Of a stretch of 41,115 bases of DNA, positions 31,969 through 41,115 are shown in pieces. The stretch's first letter is position 1. Every line of letters begins with the position of its first letter. The stretch comes from Roseomonas nitratireducens (GTDB taxonomy: Bacteria > Pseudomonadota > Alphaproteobacteria > Acetobacterales > Acetobacteraceae). A program made the translations under genes and the position numbers. Under the pieces are notes generated by a model. That model was not told where the DNA came from. It ran no database searches and saw only the letters and a program-made list of their open reading frames with translations. The DNA lies in contig NZ_JAGIYZ010000031.1 in the NCBI RefSeq assembly GCF_017813355.1, positions 1 to 41,115 of the forward strand. The letters are read 5' to 3'.

Positions 31969-32593
31969 TCGCGGCCTCCGTCGCCTCGCCGGCGTCCTTC
32001 TTCTGGCCGAGGATGTCGGCGACCTTCTTGCCGCGGCGCGAAGCGACCGCGCGCGGGCTCGTGCACTTCGTCAGTGCCGCGAAGGTGGCCTTCACCATGT
32101 TGTGCGGGTTCGCGCTGCCCATGCACTTGGCGACGACGTCGCCCATGCCGAGCGTCTCGAACACCGCGCGCATCGGACCGCCGGCGATGATGCCGGTGCC
32201 CGCGGGCGCCGCGCGCAGCAGCACGCGCCCGGCGCCGAACTCGCCGATCACGTCGTGGTGCAGCGTCCGGCCCTCGCGCATCGGCACGCGGATCATCGTG
32301 CGCTTCGCACGCTCCGTCGCCTTGCGGATCGCCTCCGGCACCTCGCGCGCCTTGCCCGCGCCCCAGCCGACGCGGCCCTTCTCGTCACCCACGACCACCA
32401 GGGCCGCGAAGGAGAAGCGCCGGCCGCCCTTCACCACCTTGGCGACGCGGTTGATCGTGACGAGCTTGTCCTTCAGCTCGTCGCCATCCTGCCGCTCCTG
32501 GCGGTTGTCCCCGCCGCCGTCGCGACGACGGCCACGGCGCTCGCGGCCGCCCTCGCCGCCACCTTCGCCGCCGGACCTCGGTGCATATGCCAT
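31961..32593 (-). CDS. rpsE: 30S ribosomal protein S5
   Basis: 210 aa, longer than E. coli S5 because of a Gly/Arg/Glu-rich N-terminal extension (about residues 5-40) typical of alphaproteobacteria. The core has [21 protein letters not shown] and the rRNA-binding [18 protein letters not shown]. The ATG at 32593 is chosen; longer in-frame reading is the shadow of rplR. Confidence 0.97.
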   Translation of the reverse strand: MAYAPRSGGEGGGEGGRERRGRRRDGGGDNRQERQDGDELKDKLVTINRVAKVVKGGRRFSFAALVVVGDEKGRVGWGAGKAREVPEAIRKATERAKRTMIRVPMREGRTLHHDVIGEFGAGRVLLRAAPAGTGIIAGGPMRAVFETLGMGDVVAKCMGSANPHNMVKATFAALTKCTSPRAVASRRGKKVADILGQKKDAGEATEAANA

Positions 32594-32606
32594 CTGTGTC
32601 AGCCCC

Positions 32607-32969
32607 TCAGAACGACAGCCCGCCCTCGCGGGCGCCGTCCGCGAGCGCCTTGACGCGCCCATGGTAGAGATAGGGACCACGGTCGAAGACGACTTCCGTC
32701 ACCCCCGCCGCGATCGCACGTTCGGCCACCAGCTTGCCGACGGCCGTCGCCGCGTCCTTGTCGGCGCCGGTCTTCAGGCTCTCGCGCATCGTCTTCTCGA
32801 GCGACGAGGCGGCGGCCACGGTGCGGCCGGCCTTGTCGTCGATCACCTGCGCGTAGATGTGCTTGCCCGAGCGGAAGACCGAGAGGCGCACGCGCCCGCC
32901 GGACTTCTGCTTGAGCTGGAAGCGGAGACGGCGGCGGCGCCGCGCCTCGAGGTCGAGCTTGCTGGCCAT
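32607..32969 (-). CDS. rplR: 50S ribosomal protein L18
   Basis: 120 aa 5S rRNA-binding protein. [30 protein letters not shown] and the C-terminal [24 protein letters not shown] are diagnostic. Its ATG shares one base with the rplF stop (TAATG). Confidence 0.97.
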   Translation of the reverse strand: MASKLDLEARRRRRLRFQLKQKSGGRVRLSVFRSGKHIYAQVIDDKAGRTVAAASSLEKTMRESLKTGADKDAATAVGKLVAERAIAAGVTEVVFDRGPYLYHGRVKALADGAREGGLSF

Positions 32970-33502
32970 TACTTCTTCTTACCCTCCTTCCGGAGGATCT
33001 GCTCGTTCTCGTACTTCACGCCCTTGCCCTTGTAGGGCTCGGGGCCGCGGTACGCCCGGATCTCGGCCGCCACCTGACCAACCTGGCGCTTGTCCGAGCC
33101 TTCCACCTTGATGGCGGTCGGCTTCTCGCAGGTGATCTTGATCCCCTTCGGGATCGCGTAGCGGATCTCGTGGCTGTAGCCGAGGTTGAGCACCAGCTCG
33201 GAGCCCTGCACCGCGGCGCGGTAGCCGGTGCCGTTGATCTCCATCGACTTCGTGAAGCCGGCGGAGACGCCCGTCACCATCGAGTTGATCAGGCTGCGCG
33301 TCGTCCCCCACATGGTCCGCGCGCGGCGGTCCGTGCGGCGGGGAGAGACGGCGACCTCGTTGGCGCGGATCTCGACATCGACGTCATCCGTCAGGTCGAG
33401 CTTCAGCTCACCGAGCTTGCCCTTGGCGGTCAGCGTGCGGCCGGCGAGCGCGAGCGTCACGCCCGACGGCACCGGCACAGGATACTTCCCAACGCGAGAC
33501 AT
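32969..33502 (-). CDS. rplF: 50S ribosomal protein L6
   Basis: 177 aa, two-domain L6. [14 protein letters not shown] opens the protein; [15 protein letters not shown] and the C-terminal [26 protein letters not shown] are diagnostic. It is 14 bases after rpsH and overlaps rplR by one base. Confidence 0.98.
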   Translation of the reverse strand: MSRVGKYPVPVPSGVTLALAGRTLTAKGKLGELKLDLTDDVDVEIRANEVAVSPRRTDRRARTMWGTTRSLINSMVTGVSAGFTKSMEINGTGYRAAVQGSELVLNLGYSHEIRYAIPKGIKITCEKPTAIKVEGSDKRQVGQVAAEIRAYRGPEPYKGKGVKYENEQILRKEGKKK

Positions 33503-33516
33503 GTTTCAGACCCCCG

Positions 33517-33915
33517 TCAGAACACGCGGCAGAGGACTTCGCCGCCGACATTGGCGGCGCGGGCCTCGTTCTCGCTCATCACGCCGCGCGGCGTGGAGAG
33601 GATGGAGGTGCCGAGTCCGTTGTAGAACCGCGGCAGCTCGGCGATCTTCGAATAGACGCGCCGGCCGGGCTTGGAGACGCGGGTGATCTCCTTGATGGCG
33701 GGCTCGCCTTCCGAATACTTCAGCTCGATGTCGATCATCCGCACGCCGGGACGCACCTCCTCGGTGCGCCACGCGCGGATGTAGCCCTCGCGCTTCAGCA
33801 CCTCGAGCACGTTCTCACGCAGCTTCGAGGCAGGGGCCTTGCAGCGCGTCTGCCGGGAGGCCTGCGCGTTGCGGATGCGGGTGAGCATGTCACCCAGCGG
33901 ATCGGACATGGACAT
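33517..33915 (-). CDS. rpsH: 30S ribosomal protein S8
   Basis: 132 aa, central-domain 16S rRNA binder and, in E. coli, the translational repressor of the spc operon. [18 protein letters not shown] start and the C-terminal [24 protein letters not shown] are diagnostic. ATG at 33915 is favoured over 33909 by the AAGGAAGGA spacing. Confidence 0.98.
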   Translation of the reverse strand: MSMSDPLGDMLTRIRNAQASRQTRCKAPASKLRENVLEVLKREGYIRAWRTEEVRPGVRMIDIELKYSEGEPAIKEITRVSKPGRRVYSKIAELPRFYNGLGTSILSTPRGVMSENEARAANVGGEVLCRVF

Positions 33916-33928
33916 GGCCGGTCCTTCC

Positions 33929-34234
33929 TTACCAGCTCGCCTTGACCACGCCGGGGATCTGGCCCTTCGAGGCCAGTTCGCGCAGCTGGTTCCGGCAAAG
34001 CTTGAACTTGCGATAGTTCCCGCGTGGGCGGCCCGTCACTTCGCAGCGCAGGCGGACGCGGTTCGCCGCGCCGTTGCGCGGCAACTGCGCGAGCTTGAGC
34101 GTCGCCTCGAAGCGATCCTCCACCGGCAGCTCGCGGTCCATGACCACGGCCTTCAGGGCGGCGCGCTTCGACGCGTGAAGCTTCGAGAGCCTCTCGCGGT
34201 GCTTGTTCTTCATCACAGACGAGGTCTTGGCCAT
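33929..34234 (-). CDS. rpsN: 30S ribosomal protein S14, zinc-free type
   Basis: 101 aa long form. It lacks the CxxC...CxxC zinc ribbon (only one Cys, in [11 protein letters not shown]) and therefore is the zinc-independent S14 standard for alphaproteobacteria. [20 protein letters not shown] is diagnostic. It is separated from rplE by 53 bases containing a hairpin. Confidence 0.97.
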   Translation of the reverse strand: MAKTSSVMKNKHRERLSKLHASKRAALKAVVMDRELPVEDRFEATLKLAQLPRNGAANRVRLRCEVTGRPRGNYRKFKLCRNQLRELASKGQIPGVVKASW

Positions 34235-34257
34235 ACCGTCTAGGTCCTCCGGAACCT

Positions 34258-34274
34258 GCCGGGCGTCGCCCGGC
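34258..34274 (-). promoter_or_regulatory. Hairpin between rplE and rpsN
   Basis: GCCGGGC / GCCCGGC with a 3-base loop, 7 bp, perfect. In the sense direction the T-rich run precedes rather than follows it, so it is not an intrinsic terminator. A role in mRNA processing or S8-type feedback is possible but unproven. Confidence 0.3.
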
Positions 34275-34287
34275 GGTTTTCCAAAAA

Positions 34288-34848
34288 TCAGTTCTGGAAG
34301 GGAAGCTCGAACGCCTTGAGCAAGGCTTTCGCTTCCTTGTCCGTCTTCGCCGTCGTGACGAAGACGATGTCCATGCCGCGGATCGCGTCCACCTTGTCGT
34401 AGTTGATCTCGGGGAACACGATCTGCTCCTTCAGGCCGAGGGAGAAATTCCCCCGACCGTCGAAGCCCTTGCTTCCGGGCAGGCCGCGGAAGTCGCGCAC
34501 GCGCGGCAGCGCGATGGTGACGAGCCGGTCGAGGAACTCGTACATCCGCGCCTGGCGCAGCGTCACCTTCGTGCCGATCGCCTGGCCCTCGCGGATCTTG
34601 AAGCCCGCGATCGCCTTCTTCGCCTTGGTCTTCACCGGCTTCTGGCCCGCGATCAACGTCAGCTCGGCCACCGCGGCGTCGAGCTTCTTCTGGTCGCCGG
34701 CGGCTTCGCCGACGCCCATGTTGATCACGATCTTCTCGAGCTTCGGCACTTCCATCGGGTTCTTGTACCCGAATTCCTCGACGAGGCGCTTGCGCACGAC
34801 CTCGTCGTAGTGCTGCCGCAGGCGCGGCTTCTCCATCGCTTCGCTCAT
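34288..34848 (-). CDS. rplE: 50S ribosomal protein L5
   Basis: 186 aa 5S rRNA-binding central-protuberance protein. [34 protein letters not shown] and [20 protein letters not shown] are diagnostic. The ATG overlaps the rplX stop by 4 bases. Confidence 0.98.
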   Translation of the reverse strand: MSEAMEKPRLRQHYDEVVRKRLVEEFGYKNPMEVPKLEKIVINMGVGEAAGDQKKLDAAVAELTLIAGQKPVKTKAKKAIAGFKIREGQAIGTKVTLRQARMYEFLDRLVTIALPRVRDFRGLPGSKGFDGRGNFSLGLKEQIVFPEINYDKVDAIRGMDIVFVTTAKTDKEAKALLKAFELPFQN

Positions 34849-35165
34849 GCGTCGAGCACCTCGCCGGAGGCCTTCGCCACCCGGACCTTCTTGCCGTCCT
34901 CGAGAGTCTTGAAGCCGACGCGGGTCGGCTTGCCAGACTTCGGGTCGAGCAGGGCCAGGTTCGAGAGGTGGATCGCGGCCTCCTTCTCGTTGATGCCGCC
35001 GGGGCGGCCCATGCCCTGCGGCTTCTCATGCCGCTTCACCATGTTGATCCCCTGCACGAGGGCGCGGCCCTCGGTCGGGTTCACACGGATCACTTCGCCC
35101 TGGCGGCCCTTGTCCTTGCCCGTGAGGACCTGGACGCGGTCGCCCTTCCTGATCTTGGCGGCCAT
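34845..35165 (-). CDS. rplX: 50S ribosomal protein L24
   Basis: 106 aa assembly initiator protein. KOW motif in [37 protein letters not shown] follows. It overlaps rplE by 4 bases and lies 4 bases after rplN. Confidence 0.98.
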   Translation of the reverse strand: MAAKIRKGDRVQVLTGKDKGRQGEVIRVNPTEGRALVQGINMVKRHEKPQGMGRPGGINEKEAAIHLSNLALLDPKSGKPTRVGFKTLEDGKKVRVAKASGEVLDA

Positions 35166-35169
35166 GGCC

Positions 35170-35538
35170 TTACAGCACCTCCGGCGCCAGCGAGATGATC
35201 TTCATGAACTTCTTCGCCCGCAGCTCACGCACCACGGGTCCGAAGATGCGCGTGCCGATCGGCTCGTTCTGCTTGTTGATCAGTACGGCCGCGTTGCGGT
35301 CGAAGCGGATCACCGTACCGTCGGCACGGCGCACCGGGTAGGCGGTGCGCACGATCACCGCGCGCTCCACCGTCCCCTTCTTCACCTTGCCGCGCGGAAT
35401 CGCTTCCTTGACGGAGACGACGATCACGTCGCCCACGCCCGCGGTCTTCCGCTTGGACCCGCCCAGCACCTTGATGCACTGGACGCGCCGCGCGCCGGAA
35501 TTGTCCGCGACTTCGAGGTTGCTCTCGACCTGGATCAT
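35170..35538 (-). CDS. rplN: 50S ribosomal protein L14
   Basis: 122 aa, the invariant length for L14. [20 protein letters not shown] and [20 protein letters not shown] are diagnostic. It starts 3 bases after rpsQ. Confidence 0.98.
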   Translation of the reverse strand: MIQVESNLEVADNSGARRVQCIKVLGGSKRKTAGVGDVIVVSVKEAIPRGKVKKGTVERAVIVRTAYPVRRADGTVIRFDRNAAVLINKQNEPIGTRIFGPVVRELRAKKFMKIISLAPEVL

Positions 35539-35541
35539 GGA

Positions 35542-35820
35542 TCAGGCCTCCGCAGCGCCGATGAAGGCCGGACGGTCGACCGCGGCGCCGTTGCGCTCGA
35601 TCACCACCCAGGACTTCGTCTTGCTGATCGGCCGGCATTCCTCGATCTGCACCACGTCGCCTTCCTTGCACAGGTTGGCGTCGTCATGCGCGGCATACTT
35701 CTTCGAGCGCCGGATGAACTTCTTGTAGAGCGGATGCATCACGCGACGTTCGACCAGGACCGTGATGGTCTTGTCCGTCTTGTCGCTGACGACCCGCCCG
35801 GTGAGGACGCGCTTCGGCAT
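35542..35820 (-). CDS. rpsQ: 30S ribosomal protein S17
   Basis: 92 aa OB-fold primary 16S rRNA binder. [21 protein letters not shown] and [24 protein letters not shown] are diagnostic, apart from a short extra C-terminal tail. It lies 16 bases after rpmC. Confidence 0.98.
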   Translation of the reverse strand: MPKRVLTGRVVSDKTDKTITVLVERRVMHPLYKKFIRRSKKYAAHDDANLCKEGDVVQIEECRPISKTKSWVVIERNGAAVDRPAFIGAAEA

Positions 35821-35836
35821 CGCCGTCGGTCTCCTC

Positions 35837-36055
35837 TCAGGCCTGGGAGCCGGCGGCTGCGCGCGCCCGCTCCCCGATGATTGTCTTCACCCGCGCGATG
35901 TCGCGCCGGACCTGCTTGATGCGCGACAGCGCCTCAAGCTGGCCGGTCGCGCGCTGGAAACGCAGGTTGAACTGCTCCTTGCGCAGGTCGAGCAGCATGC
36001 CGTTGAGCTCGTCCGCCGACTTGGTGCGGATGTCGCCGATCTTGGTCGCAGCCAT
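35837..36055 (-). CDS. rpmC: 50S ribosomal protein L29
   Basis: 72 aa two-helix protein at the exit tunnel, contacting SRP and trigger factor. [24 protein letters not shown] and [16 protein letters not shown] are diagnostic. ATG at 36055, one base after the rplP stop; longer reading frames upstream are shadow. Confidence 0.97.
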   Translation of the reverse strand: MAATKIGDIRTKSADELNGMLLDLRKEQFNLRFQRATGQLEALSRIKQVRRDIARVKTIIGERARAAAGSQA

Positions 36056-36056
36056 G

Positions 36057-36476
36057 TCAGGCCTCCGCACCCAGGCGGGTGACGAACTTGGTCTTGATCG
36101 GCAGCTTCGCCGCGCCGAGGCCGAGCGCTTCACGCGCCGTCTCGGCAGGGACGCCGTCGATCTCGAACATGATCCGGCCCGGCTTCACGCGGCACACCCA
36201 GTATTCGGGCGCGCCCTTGCCGGACCCCATGCGGACTTCCGCCGGCTTCGTCGAAACCGGCACATCCGGGAAGATGCGGATCCACACGCGGCCCTGGCGC
36301 TTCATGGCGCGCGTGATCGCGCGGCGGGCCGCCTCGATCTGCCGCGCGGTCACCCGCTCGGGCTCGAGCGCCTTCAGGCCGAAGCCGCCGAAGGAGAGCG
36401 TGAACCCTCCCTTGGCGACGCCGTGGATGCGGCCCTTGTGGGCCTTGCGGAACTTGGTGCGCTTAGGCTGCAGCAT
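36057..36476 (-). CDS. rplP: 50S ribosomal protein L16
   Basis: 139 aa near the A site. [16 protein letters not shown] start, [22 protein letters not shown] and GKGAPEYWV are diagnostic. Twelve bases after rpsC. Confidence 0.98.
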   Translation of the reverse strand: MLQPKRTKFRKAHKGRIHGVAKGGFTLSFGGFGLKALEPERVTARQIEAARRAITRAMKRQGRVWIRIFPDVPVSTKPAEVRMGSGKGAPEYWVCRVKPGRIMFEIDGVPAETAREALGLGAAKLPIKTKFVTRLGAEA

Positions 36477-36488
36477 GGTCCTTCACCT

Positions 36489-37166
36489 TCAGCGCTGGGG
36501 CGCCTGTTCCGCGGCGCGCTTGTCCTGCGCCATCGGATCGTGCCCCATGATCTCGCCCTTGAAGATCCACACCTTCACACCGCAGGTGCCATAGGTGGTC
36601 TTCGCGGTCGCCGTGCCGAAGTCGATATCGGCGCGAAGCGTATGCAGGGGCACGCGGCCCTCGCGATACCACTCCATGCGCGCGATTTCGGCCCCGCCAA
36701 GACGGCCGGAGCAGTTGATGCGGATGCCGCCGGCGCCCAGGCGCATGGCGGATTGGACGGCGCGCTTCATCGCGCGGCGGAAGGCCACGCGGCGCTCCAG
36801 CTGCTGGGCGATGTTCTCGGCCACCAGCGTCGCGTCGATCTCGGGCTTGCGGATCTCGACGATGTTCAGCGCCACTTCCGCGCCGGCCATCTTCATGAGG
36901 TCCTTGCGCAGCACCTCGATGTCCGCGCCCTTCTTGCCGATCACGACGCCCGGGCGGGCGGCGTGGATCGTCACGCGGGGCTTCTTGGCCGGACGCTCGA
37001 TCACCACGCGGGACACGCCCGCGCCCTTCAGGCGCTCGCGCAGCGTCTCGCGCAGCTTGAAGTCCTCGTGCAGCAGCTTGGCGTAGTCCGCGCTCGCGAA
37101 CCAGCGGCTGTCCCAGGTGCGGTTGATGCCGAGCCGGAGCCCGATCGGATTGACTTTCTGGCCCAT
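36489..37166 (-). CDS. rpsC: 30S ribosomal protein S3
   Basis: 225 aa mRNA-entry protein with helicase function. [23 protein letters not shown] start, KH domain with [19 protein letters not shown], and the C-terminal domain with [26 protein letters not shown] are diagnostic. ATG 37166 is chosen; upstream extension is rplV shadow. Confidence 0.98.
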   Translation of the reverse strand: MGQKVNPIGLRLGINRTWDSRWFASADYAKLLHEDFKLRETLRERLKGAGVSRVVIERPAKKPRVTIHAARPGVVIGKKGADIEVLRKDLMKMAGAEVALNIVEIRKPEIDATLVAENIAQQLERRVAFRRAMKRAVQSAMRLGAGGIRINCSGRLGGAEIARMEWYREGRVPLHTLRADIDFGTATAKTTYGTCGVKVWIFKGEIMGHDPMAQDKRAAEQAPQR

Positions 37167-37167
37167 A

Positions 37168-37572
37168 TTACGCGGCCTCCTGCTCTGCCGCCGGCGCCTG
37201 CACCGTCTGCTCGGCCACCACGATCTTGAGGTGGCTGAACCACTTCTCGATGCGGGAGGCGCGGCCGCGGCCACGCGCGTGGAAGCGCTTCATCACCTGC
37301 GCGCGCCCGACCTCGGCCTTGGAGACGACCAGGCGGTCGACATCGAGACTGTGGTTGTTCTCGGCGTTCGCGATCGCGCTCTCGAGCGTCTTCTTCACGG
37401 TGCCCGCGATGCGGCGCTTGCTGAAGGTCAGCTGCGCGACCGCGTCCTGCGCCTTCTTGCCGCGGATCATCGCGGCAACCAGGTTCAGCTTGCGGGGGGA
37501 GACGCGGATGTTCCACGTCACCGCCTGCGCTTCCGTGTCCGCGATACCGCGGGGATGCTTCGGCTTGCTCAT
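37168..37572 (-). CDS. rplV: 50S ribosomal protein L22
   Basis: 134 aa. The core includes [21 protein letters not shown] and the beta-hairpin that lines the exit tunnel ([18 protein letters not shown]). An Ala/Gln/Glu tail follows. One base separates it from rpsC. Confidence 0.97.
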   Translation of the reverse strand: MSKPKHPRGIADTEAQAVTWNIRVSPRKLNLVAAMIRGKKAQDAVAQLTFSKRRIAGTVKKTLESAIANAENNHSLDVDRLVVSKAEVGRAQVMKRFHARGRGRASRIEKWFSHLKIVVAEQTVQAPAAEQEAA

Positions 37573-37576
37573 CGGA

Positions 37577-37855
37577 TCAGCCCCGCTTCGCCTTCTTGTC
37601 GGCCGCGTGGCCGGTGAAGGTGCGCGTCGGCGAGAACTCGCCGAACTTGTGGCCCACCATGTTCTCCGTCACCTGCACCGGCAGGAACTTCTTGCCGTTG
37701 TAGACGCCGAAGGTCAGGCCGACGAACTGCGGCAGGATCGTGCTGCGACGCGACCAGATCTTGATGATCTCGTTGCGCGTCGAGGCCCGCGCGGCCTCCG
37801 CCTTGTTCAGCAGGTAGCCGTCGACGAACGGCCCCTTCCAGACGCTGCGCGCCAT
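37577..37855 (-). CDS. rpsS: 30S ribosomal protein S19
   Basis: 92 aa head protein. [16 protein letters not shown] start, [27 protein letters not shown] and [15 protein letters not shown] are diagnostic. Five bases after rplB, 4 before rplV. Confidence 0.98.
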   Translation of the reverse strand: MARSVWKGPFVDGYLLNKAEAARASTRNEIIKIWSRRSTILPQFVGLTFGVYNGKKFLPVQVTENMVGHKFGEFSPTRTFTGHAADKKAKRG

Positions 37856-37860
37856 ATGCG

Positions 37861-38697
37861 TCAGCCCTTCGTCACATTGCGGCGCCGGACGATAAGCCCG
37901 TCGGTCCGCTTGTTGTTGCGGGTCTTGGCACCCTTGGTCGGCTTGCCCCAGGGCGTGACCGGATGACGGCCGCCCGAGGTGCGGCCTTCGCCGCCACCAT
38001 GCGGGTGGTCGATCGGGTTCATGGTCACGCCGCGGTTGTGCGGCTTGCGGCCGAGCCAGCGGTTGCGGCCCGCCTTGCCGAGCTGCTGGTTGCTGTTGTC
38101 CGGGTTGGACACGGCGCCGATCGACGCCATGCACTCCGACCGGATCAGCCGCAGTTCGCCCGACATCAGCTTCACCTGCGCGTAGCCGCCGTCCTTGCCG
38201 ACCAGCTGCGCGAAGGTGCCCGCCGAACGCGCCAGCTTGCCGCCGGCACCGGGCTTCAGCTCGATGTTGTGGATGATCGTGCCGACCGGGATCGCCGCCA
38301 TCGGCATGGCGTTGCCCGGCTTCACGTCGACCTTCTCGCCCGCGATCACCGTGTCGCCCACCTTCAGGCGCTGCGGCGCGATGATGTAGGCGAGTTCCGC
38401 ATCCTGGTACTTCACCAGCGCGATGAAGGCGGTGCGGTTGGGGTCGTACTCCAGCCGCTCCACCACGCCCGGCATGCCGAACTTGGCGCGGCGCTTGAAG
38501 TCCACGATGCGGTAGGCGCGCTTGTGTCCGCCGCCACGGAAGCGGACGGTGATGCGGCCGTGGTTGTTGCGCCCGCCCGAGGAATGCTTGCCTTCGGTCA
38601 GGCCCTTGACCGGCGCGCCCTTCCACAGCTCGGACCGATCGATGAGGATCGTCCCGCGGAGGGAGGGGGTGACCGGGTTGAAGTTCTTCAACGCCAT
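37861..38697 (-). CDS. rplB: 50S ribosomal protein L2
   Basis: 278 aa peptidyl-transferase-centre protein. [23 protein letters not shown] near the start and the C-terminal [29 protein letters not shown], including the conserved His, are diagnostic. Three bases after rplW. Confidence 0.98.
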   Translation of the reverse strand: MALKNFNPVTPSLRGTILIDRSELWKGAPVKGLTEGKHSSGGRNNHGRITVRFRGGGHKRAYRIVDFKRRAKFGMPGVVERLEYDPNRTAFIALVKYQDAELAYIIAPQRLKVGDTVIAGEKVDVKPGNAMPMAAIPVGTIIHNIELKPGAGGKLARSAGTFAQLVGKDGGYAQVKLMSGELRLIRSECMASIGAVSNPDNSNQQLGKAGRNRWLGRKPHNRGVTMNPIDHPHGGGEGRTSGGRHPVTPWGKPTKGAKTRNNKRTDGLIVRRRNVTKG

Positions 38698-38700
38698 GGC

Positions 38701-39030
38701 TTACGCGAGCCCCGTCGTGAGGTCGATGCTCTGGCCCTCGGCCAGGCGCACCATCGCCTTCTTCCAGTCGGACCGCTGGCCCGGACGGCCGCGGAACTGC
38801 CTCGACTTGCCCTTCACCACGATGGTGTTCACGGCAAGCACCTTCACGCCGAACAGCCCTTCGACCGCCGCCTTGATCTGCGGCTTCGTCGCGTCCGGGG
38901 CCACCTTGAAGGTGACCTGGCCGCGCTCGGTGTTCAGCGTCGCCTTCTCGGTGACCAGCGGGGAGAGGATGGTCTGGTACATCCGCTCCCGCCCGATCAC
39001 GGGACGCTTCGGCTTGGGCGCGTCGCTCAT
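38701..39030 (-). CDS. rplW: 50S ribosomal protein L23
   Basis: 109 aa exit-tunnel protein that docks trigger factor and [35 protein letters not shown] and [20 protein letters not shown] are diagnostic. It has a short N-terminal extension. Overlaps rplD by 4 bases. Confidence 0.97.
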   Translation of the reverse strand: MSDAPKPKRPVIGRERMYQTILSPLVTEKATLNTERGQVTFKVAPDATKPQIKAAVEGLFGVKVLAVNTIVVKGKSRQFRGRPGQRSDWKKAMVRLAEGQSIDLTTGLA

Positions 39031-39647
39031 GCCAGCCGCTCCTTCAGCGCCTCCACGCCGGCGCGCGTCACCGCGAGCACGTCGTGGTTCAGGATGTCGT
39101 ACACGTTGGCGCCGATGGTCGGCAGCACCTGCACCTTCGGCAGGTTGCGCACGACGCGGGCGAAGTTCTCGTCCGCCGCGGCGTCCACCACCAGCGCGCT
39201 CTTCCAGCCCAGGGCCTTGAGCTTCGCCGCGATCTGGCCAGTCTTGGCGTCGGCCGGCAGGTTCGCCGTGTCGATCACGACGAGCTTGCCCGCGGCGGCC
39301 TTCATCGACAGCGCCGAGATCAGCCCGAGGCGACGGACCTTCTTGTTCAGGCTGTAGCCATGGTCGCGCACGACCGGGCCATGCACCACGCCGCCCTTGC
39401 GGTACTGCGGGGCGCGCAGCGAGCCCTGGCGCGCATTGCCGGTGCCCTTCTGGCGATAGGGCTTCTTCGTGGTCCCGGAGACCTCGCCCATGCCCTTCGC
39501 CTTGTGCGTCCCGGCGCGGCGCTTGGCCAGCTGCCAGTGCACGACGCGCGCCATGATGTCGGCGCGCGGCGCGGCGCCGAACACCTCGGCGGGCAGTTCG
39601 ATCTCGCCCGCCGGGGCGTTGTCGAGGGTGATGACGTTGACCTGCAT
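39027..39647 (-). CDS. rplD: 50S ribosomal protein L4
   Basis: 206 aa exit-tunnel protein; in E. coli also represses the S10 operon. [43 protein letters not shown] and [16 protein letters not shown] blocks identify it. Eleven bases after rplC. Confidence 0.97.
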   Translation of the reverse strand: MQVNVITLDNAPAGEIELPAEVFGAAPRADIMARVVHWQLAKRRAGTHKAKGMGEVSGTTKKPYRQKGTGNARQGSLRAPQYRKGGVVHGPVVRDHGYSLNKKVRRLGLISALSMKAAAGKLVVIDTANLPADAKTGQIAAKLKALGWKSALVVDAAADENFARVVRNLPKVQVLPTIGANVYDILNHDVLAVTRAGVEALKERLA

Positions 39648-39658
39648 CGTCCGGATCC

Positions 39659-40345
39659 TCAGGCCACGGCCGCCGGGAAGGGCGCGTCGGCATGGCGCGC
39701 GCGCTTCACCGCGTCGCGCACCAGCACATACCCGCCCTTGGAACCCGGGACGGCGCCCTTGATCAGCAGCAGGCCCTTCTCCGCATCGACGCCGGCCACT
39801 TCCAGGTTCTGGGTGGTCACGCGCTCGACACCGAGATGGCCGGCCATCTTCTTGTTCTTGAAGGTCTTGCCCGGATCCTGGCGGTTGCCGGTGGACCCGT
39901 GCGAACGGTGGCTGATCGACACGCCGTGCGACGCCTCGAGACCCGAGAAGTTCCAGCGCTTCATCGCACCCGCGAAGCCCTTGCCGACCGTCACGCCCGT
40001 GACGTCGACCTTCTGGCCCTTCACGAAATGCGCGGAGGACAGCTTCGCCCCGGTGTCGAGCGTCGCGTCGGAGCCGACGCGGAACTCGACCACCTTCATC
40101 GGCGCCTCGACGCCGGCCTTCGCGAAGTGACCCTTGTTCGCCTTGCTGACGTTCTTGGGCTTCGCGCTGCCGATGCCGAGCTGGATCGCCTCGTAGCCAT
40201 CCTTGTCAGCCGTGCGCTTCGCCACGACGCGGACATTGTCCACGTGCAGCAGCGTCACGGGAACGGTCGAGCCGTCCTCGTTGAACAGCCGGGACATGCC
40301 CAGCTTCTTCGCGATCAGGCCCGTGCGACCCGTCTTCGCGGCCAT
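39659..40345 (-). CDS. rplC: 50S ribosomal protein L3
   Basis: 228 aa. [17 protein letters not shown] start, [24 protein letters not shown] and [27 protein letters not shown] are diagnostic, the last holding the Gln that is methylated by PrmB in E. coli. Ten bases after rpsJ. Confidence 0.98.
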   Translation of the reverse strand: MAAKTGRTGLIAKKLGMSRLFNEDGSTVPVTLLHVDNVRVVAKRTADKDGYEAIQLGIGSAKPKNVSKANKGHFAKAGVEAPMKVVEFRVGSDATLDTGAKLSSAHFVKGQKVDVTGVTVGKGFAGAMKRWNFSGLEASHGVSISHRSHGSTGNRQDPGKTFKNKKMAGHLGVERVTTQNLEVAGVDAEKGLLLIKGAVPGSKGGYVLVRDAVKRARHADAPFPAAVA

Positions 40346-40355
40346 GGCTTCGCCC

Positions 40356-40664
<309 letters not shown>

Positions 40665-40688
40665 GGTCTGGGACCCGCGTTCCTGCCG

Positions 40689-41115
<427 letters not shown>

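Noticed and set aside
34258..34280. Intrinsic terminator between rplE and rpsN
   Set aside because: The T-rich run lies before the stem in the direction of transcription, and the genes continue in the same operon.

Overview
The window is very GC-rich, densely packed DNA in which nearly all codons end in G or C. It looks like a chromosomal segment of an alphaproteobacterium, and I infer the Acetobacteraceae/Rhodospirillales side. The basis is the uninterrupted S10-spc-alpha ribosomal block with secY, adk and rpoA, the uvrC-pgsA-moaD-moaE run, an orphan Bug-type solute receptor and the codon bias. No tRNA, rRNA, CRISPR array, transposase, integrase or prophage gene was seen.

Layout, left to right. 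(1) 1-3780: a TIR-domain gene (minus strand, cut by the window edge) stands head-to-head with a gene fusing TPR-like repeats, a Rossmann/SLOG-like segment and a divergent class III nucleotide-cyclase domain. The fusion gene is translationally coupled to a Crp/Fnr regulator, followed by a secreted aspzincin-type metallopeptidase. (2) 3784-7287, minus strand: an SDR, a small cytochrome c, a D-2-hydroxyacid dehydrogenase and an MFS transporter. (3) 7374-12298, plus strand: a compact, mostly overlapping operon SDR / acyl-CoA dehydrogenase / APH-like kinase / DUF6285-type small protein / acyl-CoA ligase. It has the same five functions as the levulinate (lva) pathway, in the order D-C-A-B-E, and probably degrades a 4-hydroxy or 4-keto acid through a phosphorylated CoA intermediate. 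(4) 12299-12684: a small proline-rich ORF and two strong hairpins of unknown role. (5) 12685-13853: a pteridine-reductase-like SDR overlapping folB. (6) 13854-18443: a strong promoter and a TTGTCCAC inverted repeat, then uvrC, pgsA, a lipoprotein, moaD, moaE and a VOC protein. (7) 18444-22059: a structured GC-rich repeat, two tandem paralogous multi-pass membrane proteins and a TauE/SafE permease. (8) 22052-26637: a cyclase-family (formamidase-like) hydrolase, a Bug receptor, an unrecognised membrane protein, an Ivy-like periplasmic protein and a GAF-EAL phosphodiesterase. (9) 26654-41115, minus strand: a strong terminator, then (in reverse) rplQ, rpoA, rpsK, rpsM, adk, secY and the complete spc and S10 clusters up to a truncated tuf.

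The two most interesting places are the TIR / TPR-cyclase / Crp neighbourhood, which resembles a self-contained nucleotide-signal producer-receptor set with altered cyclase residues, and the lva-like operon. The ribosomal part is conventional. All functional calls come from reading the sequence; no database search was possible.
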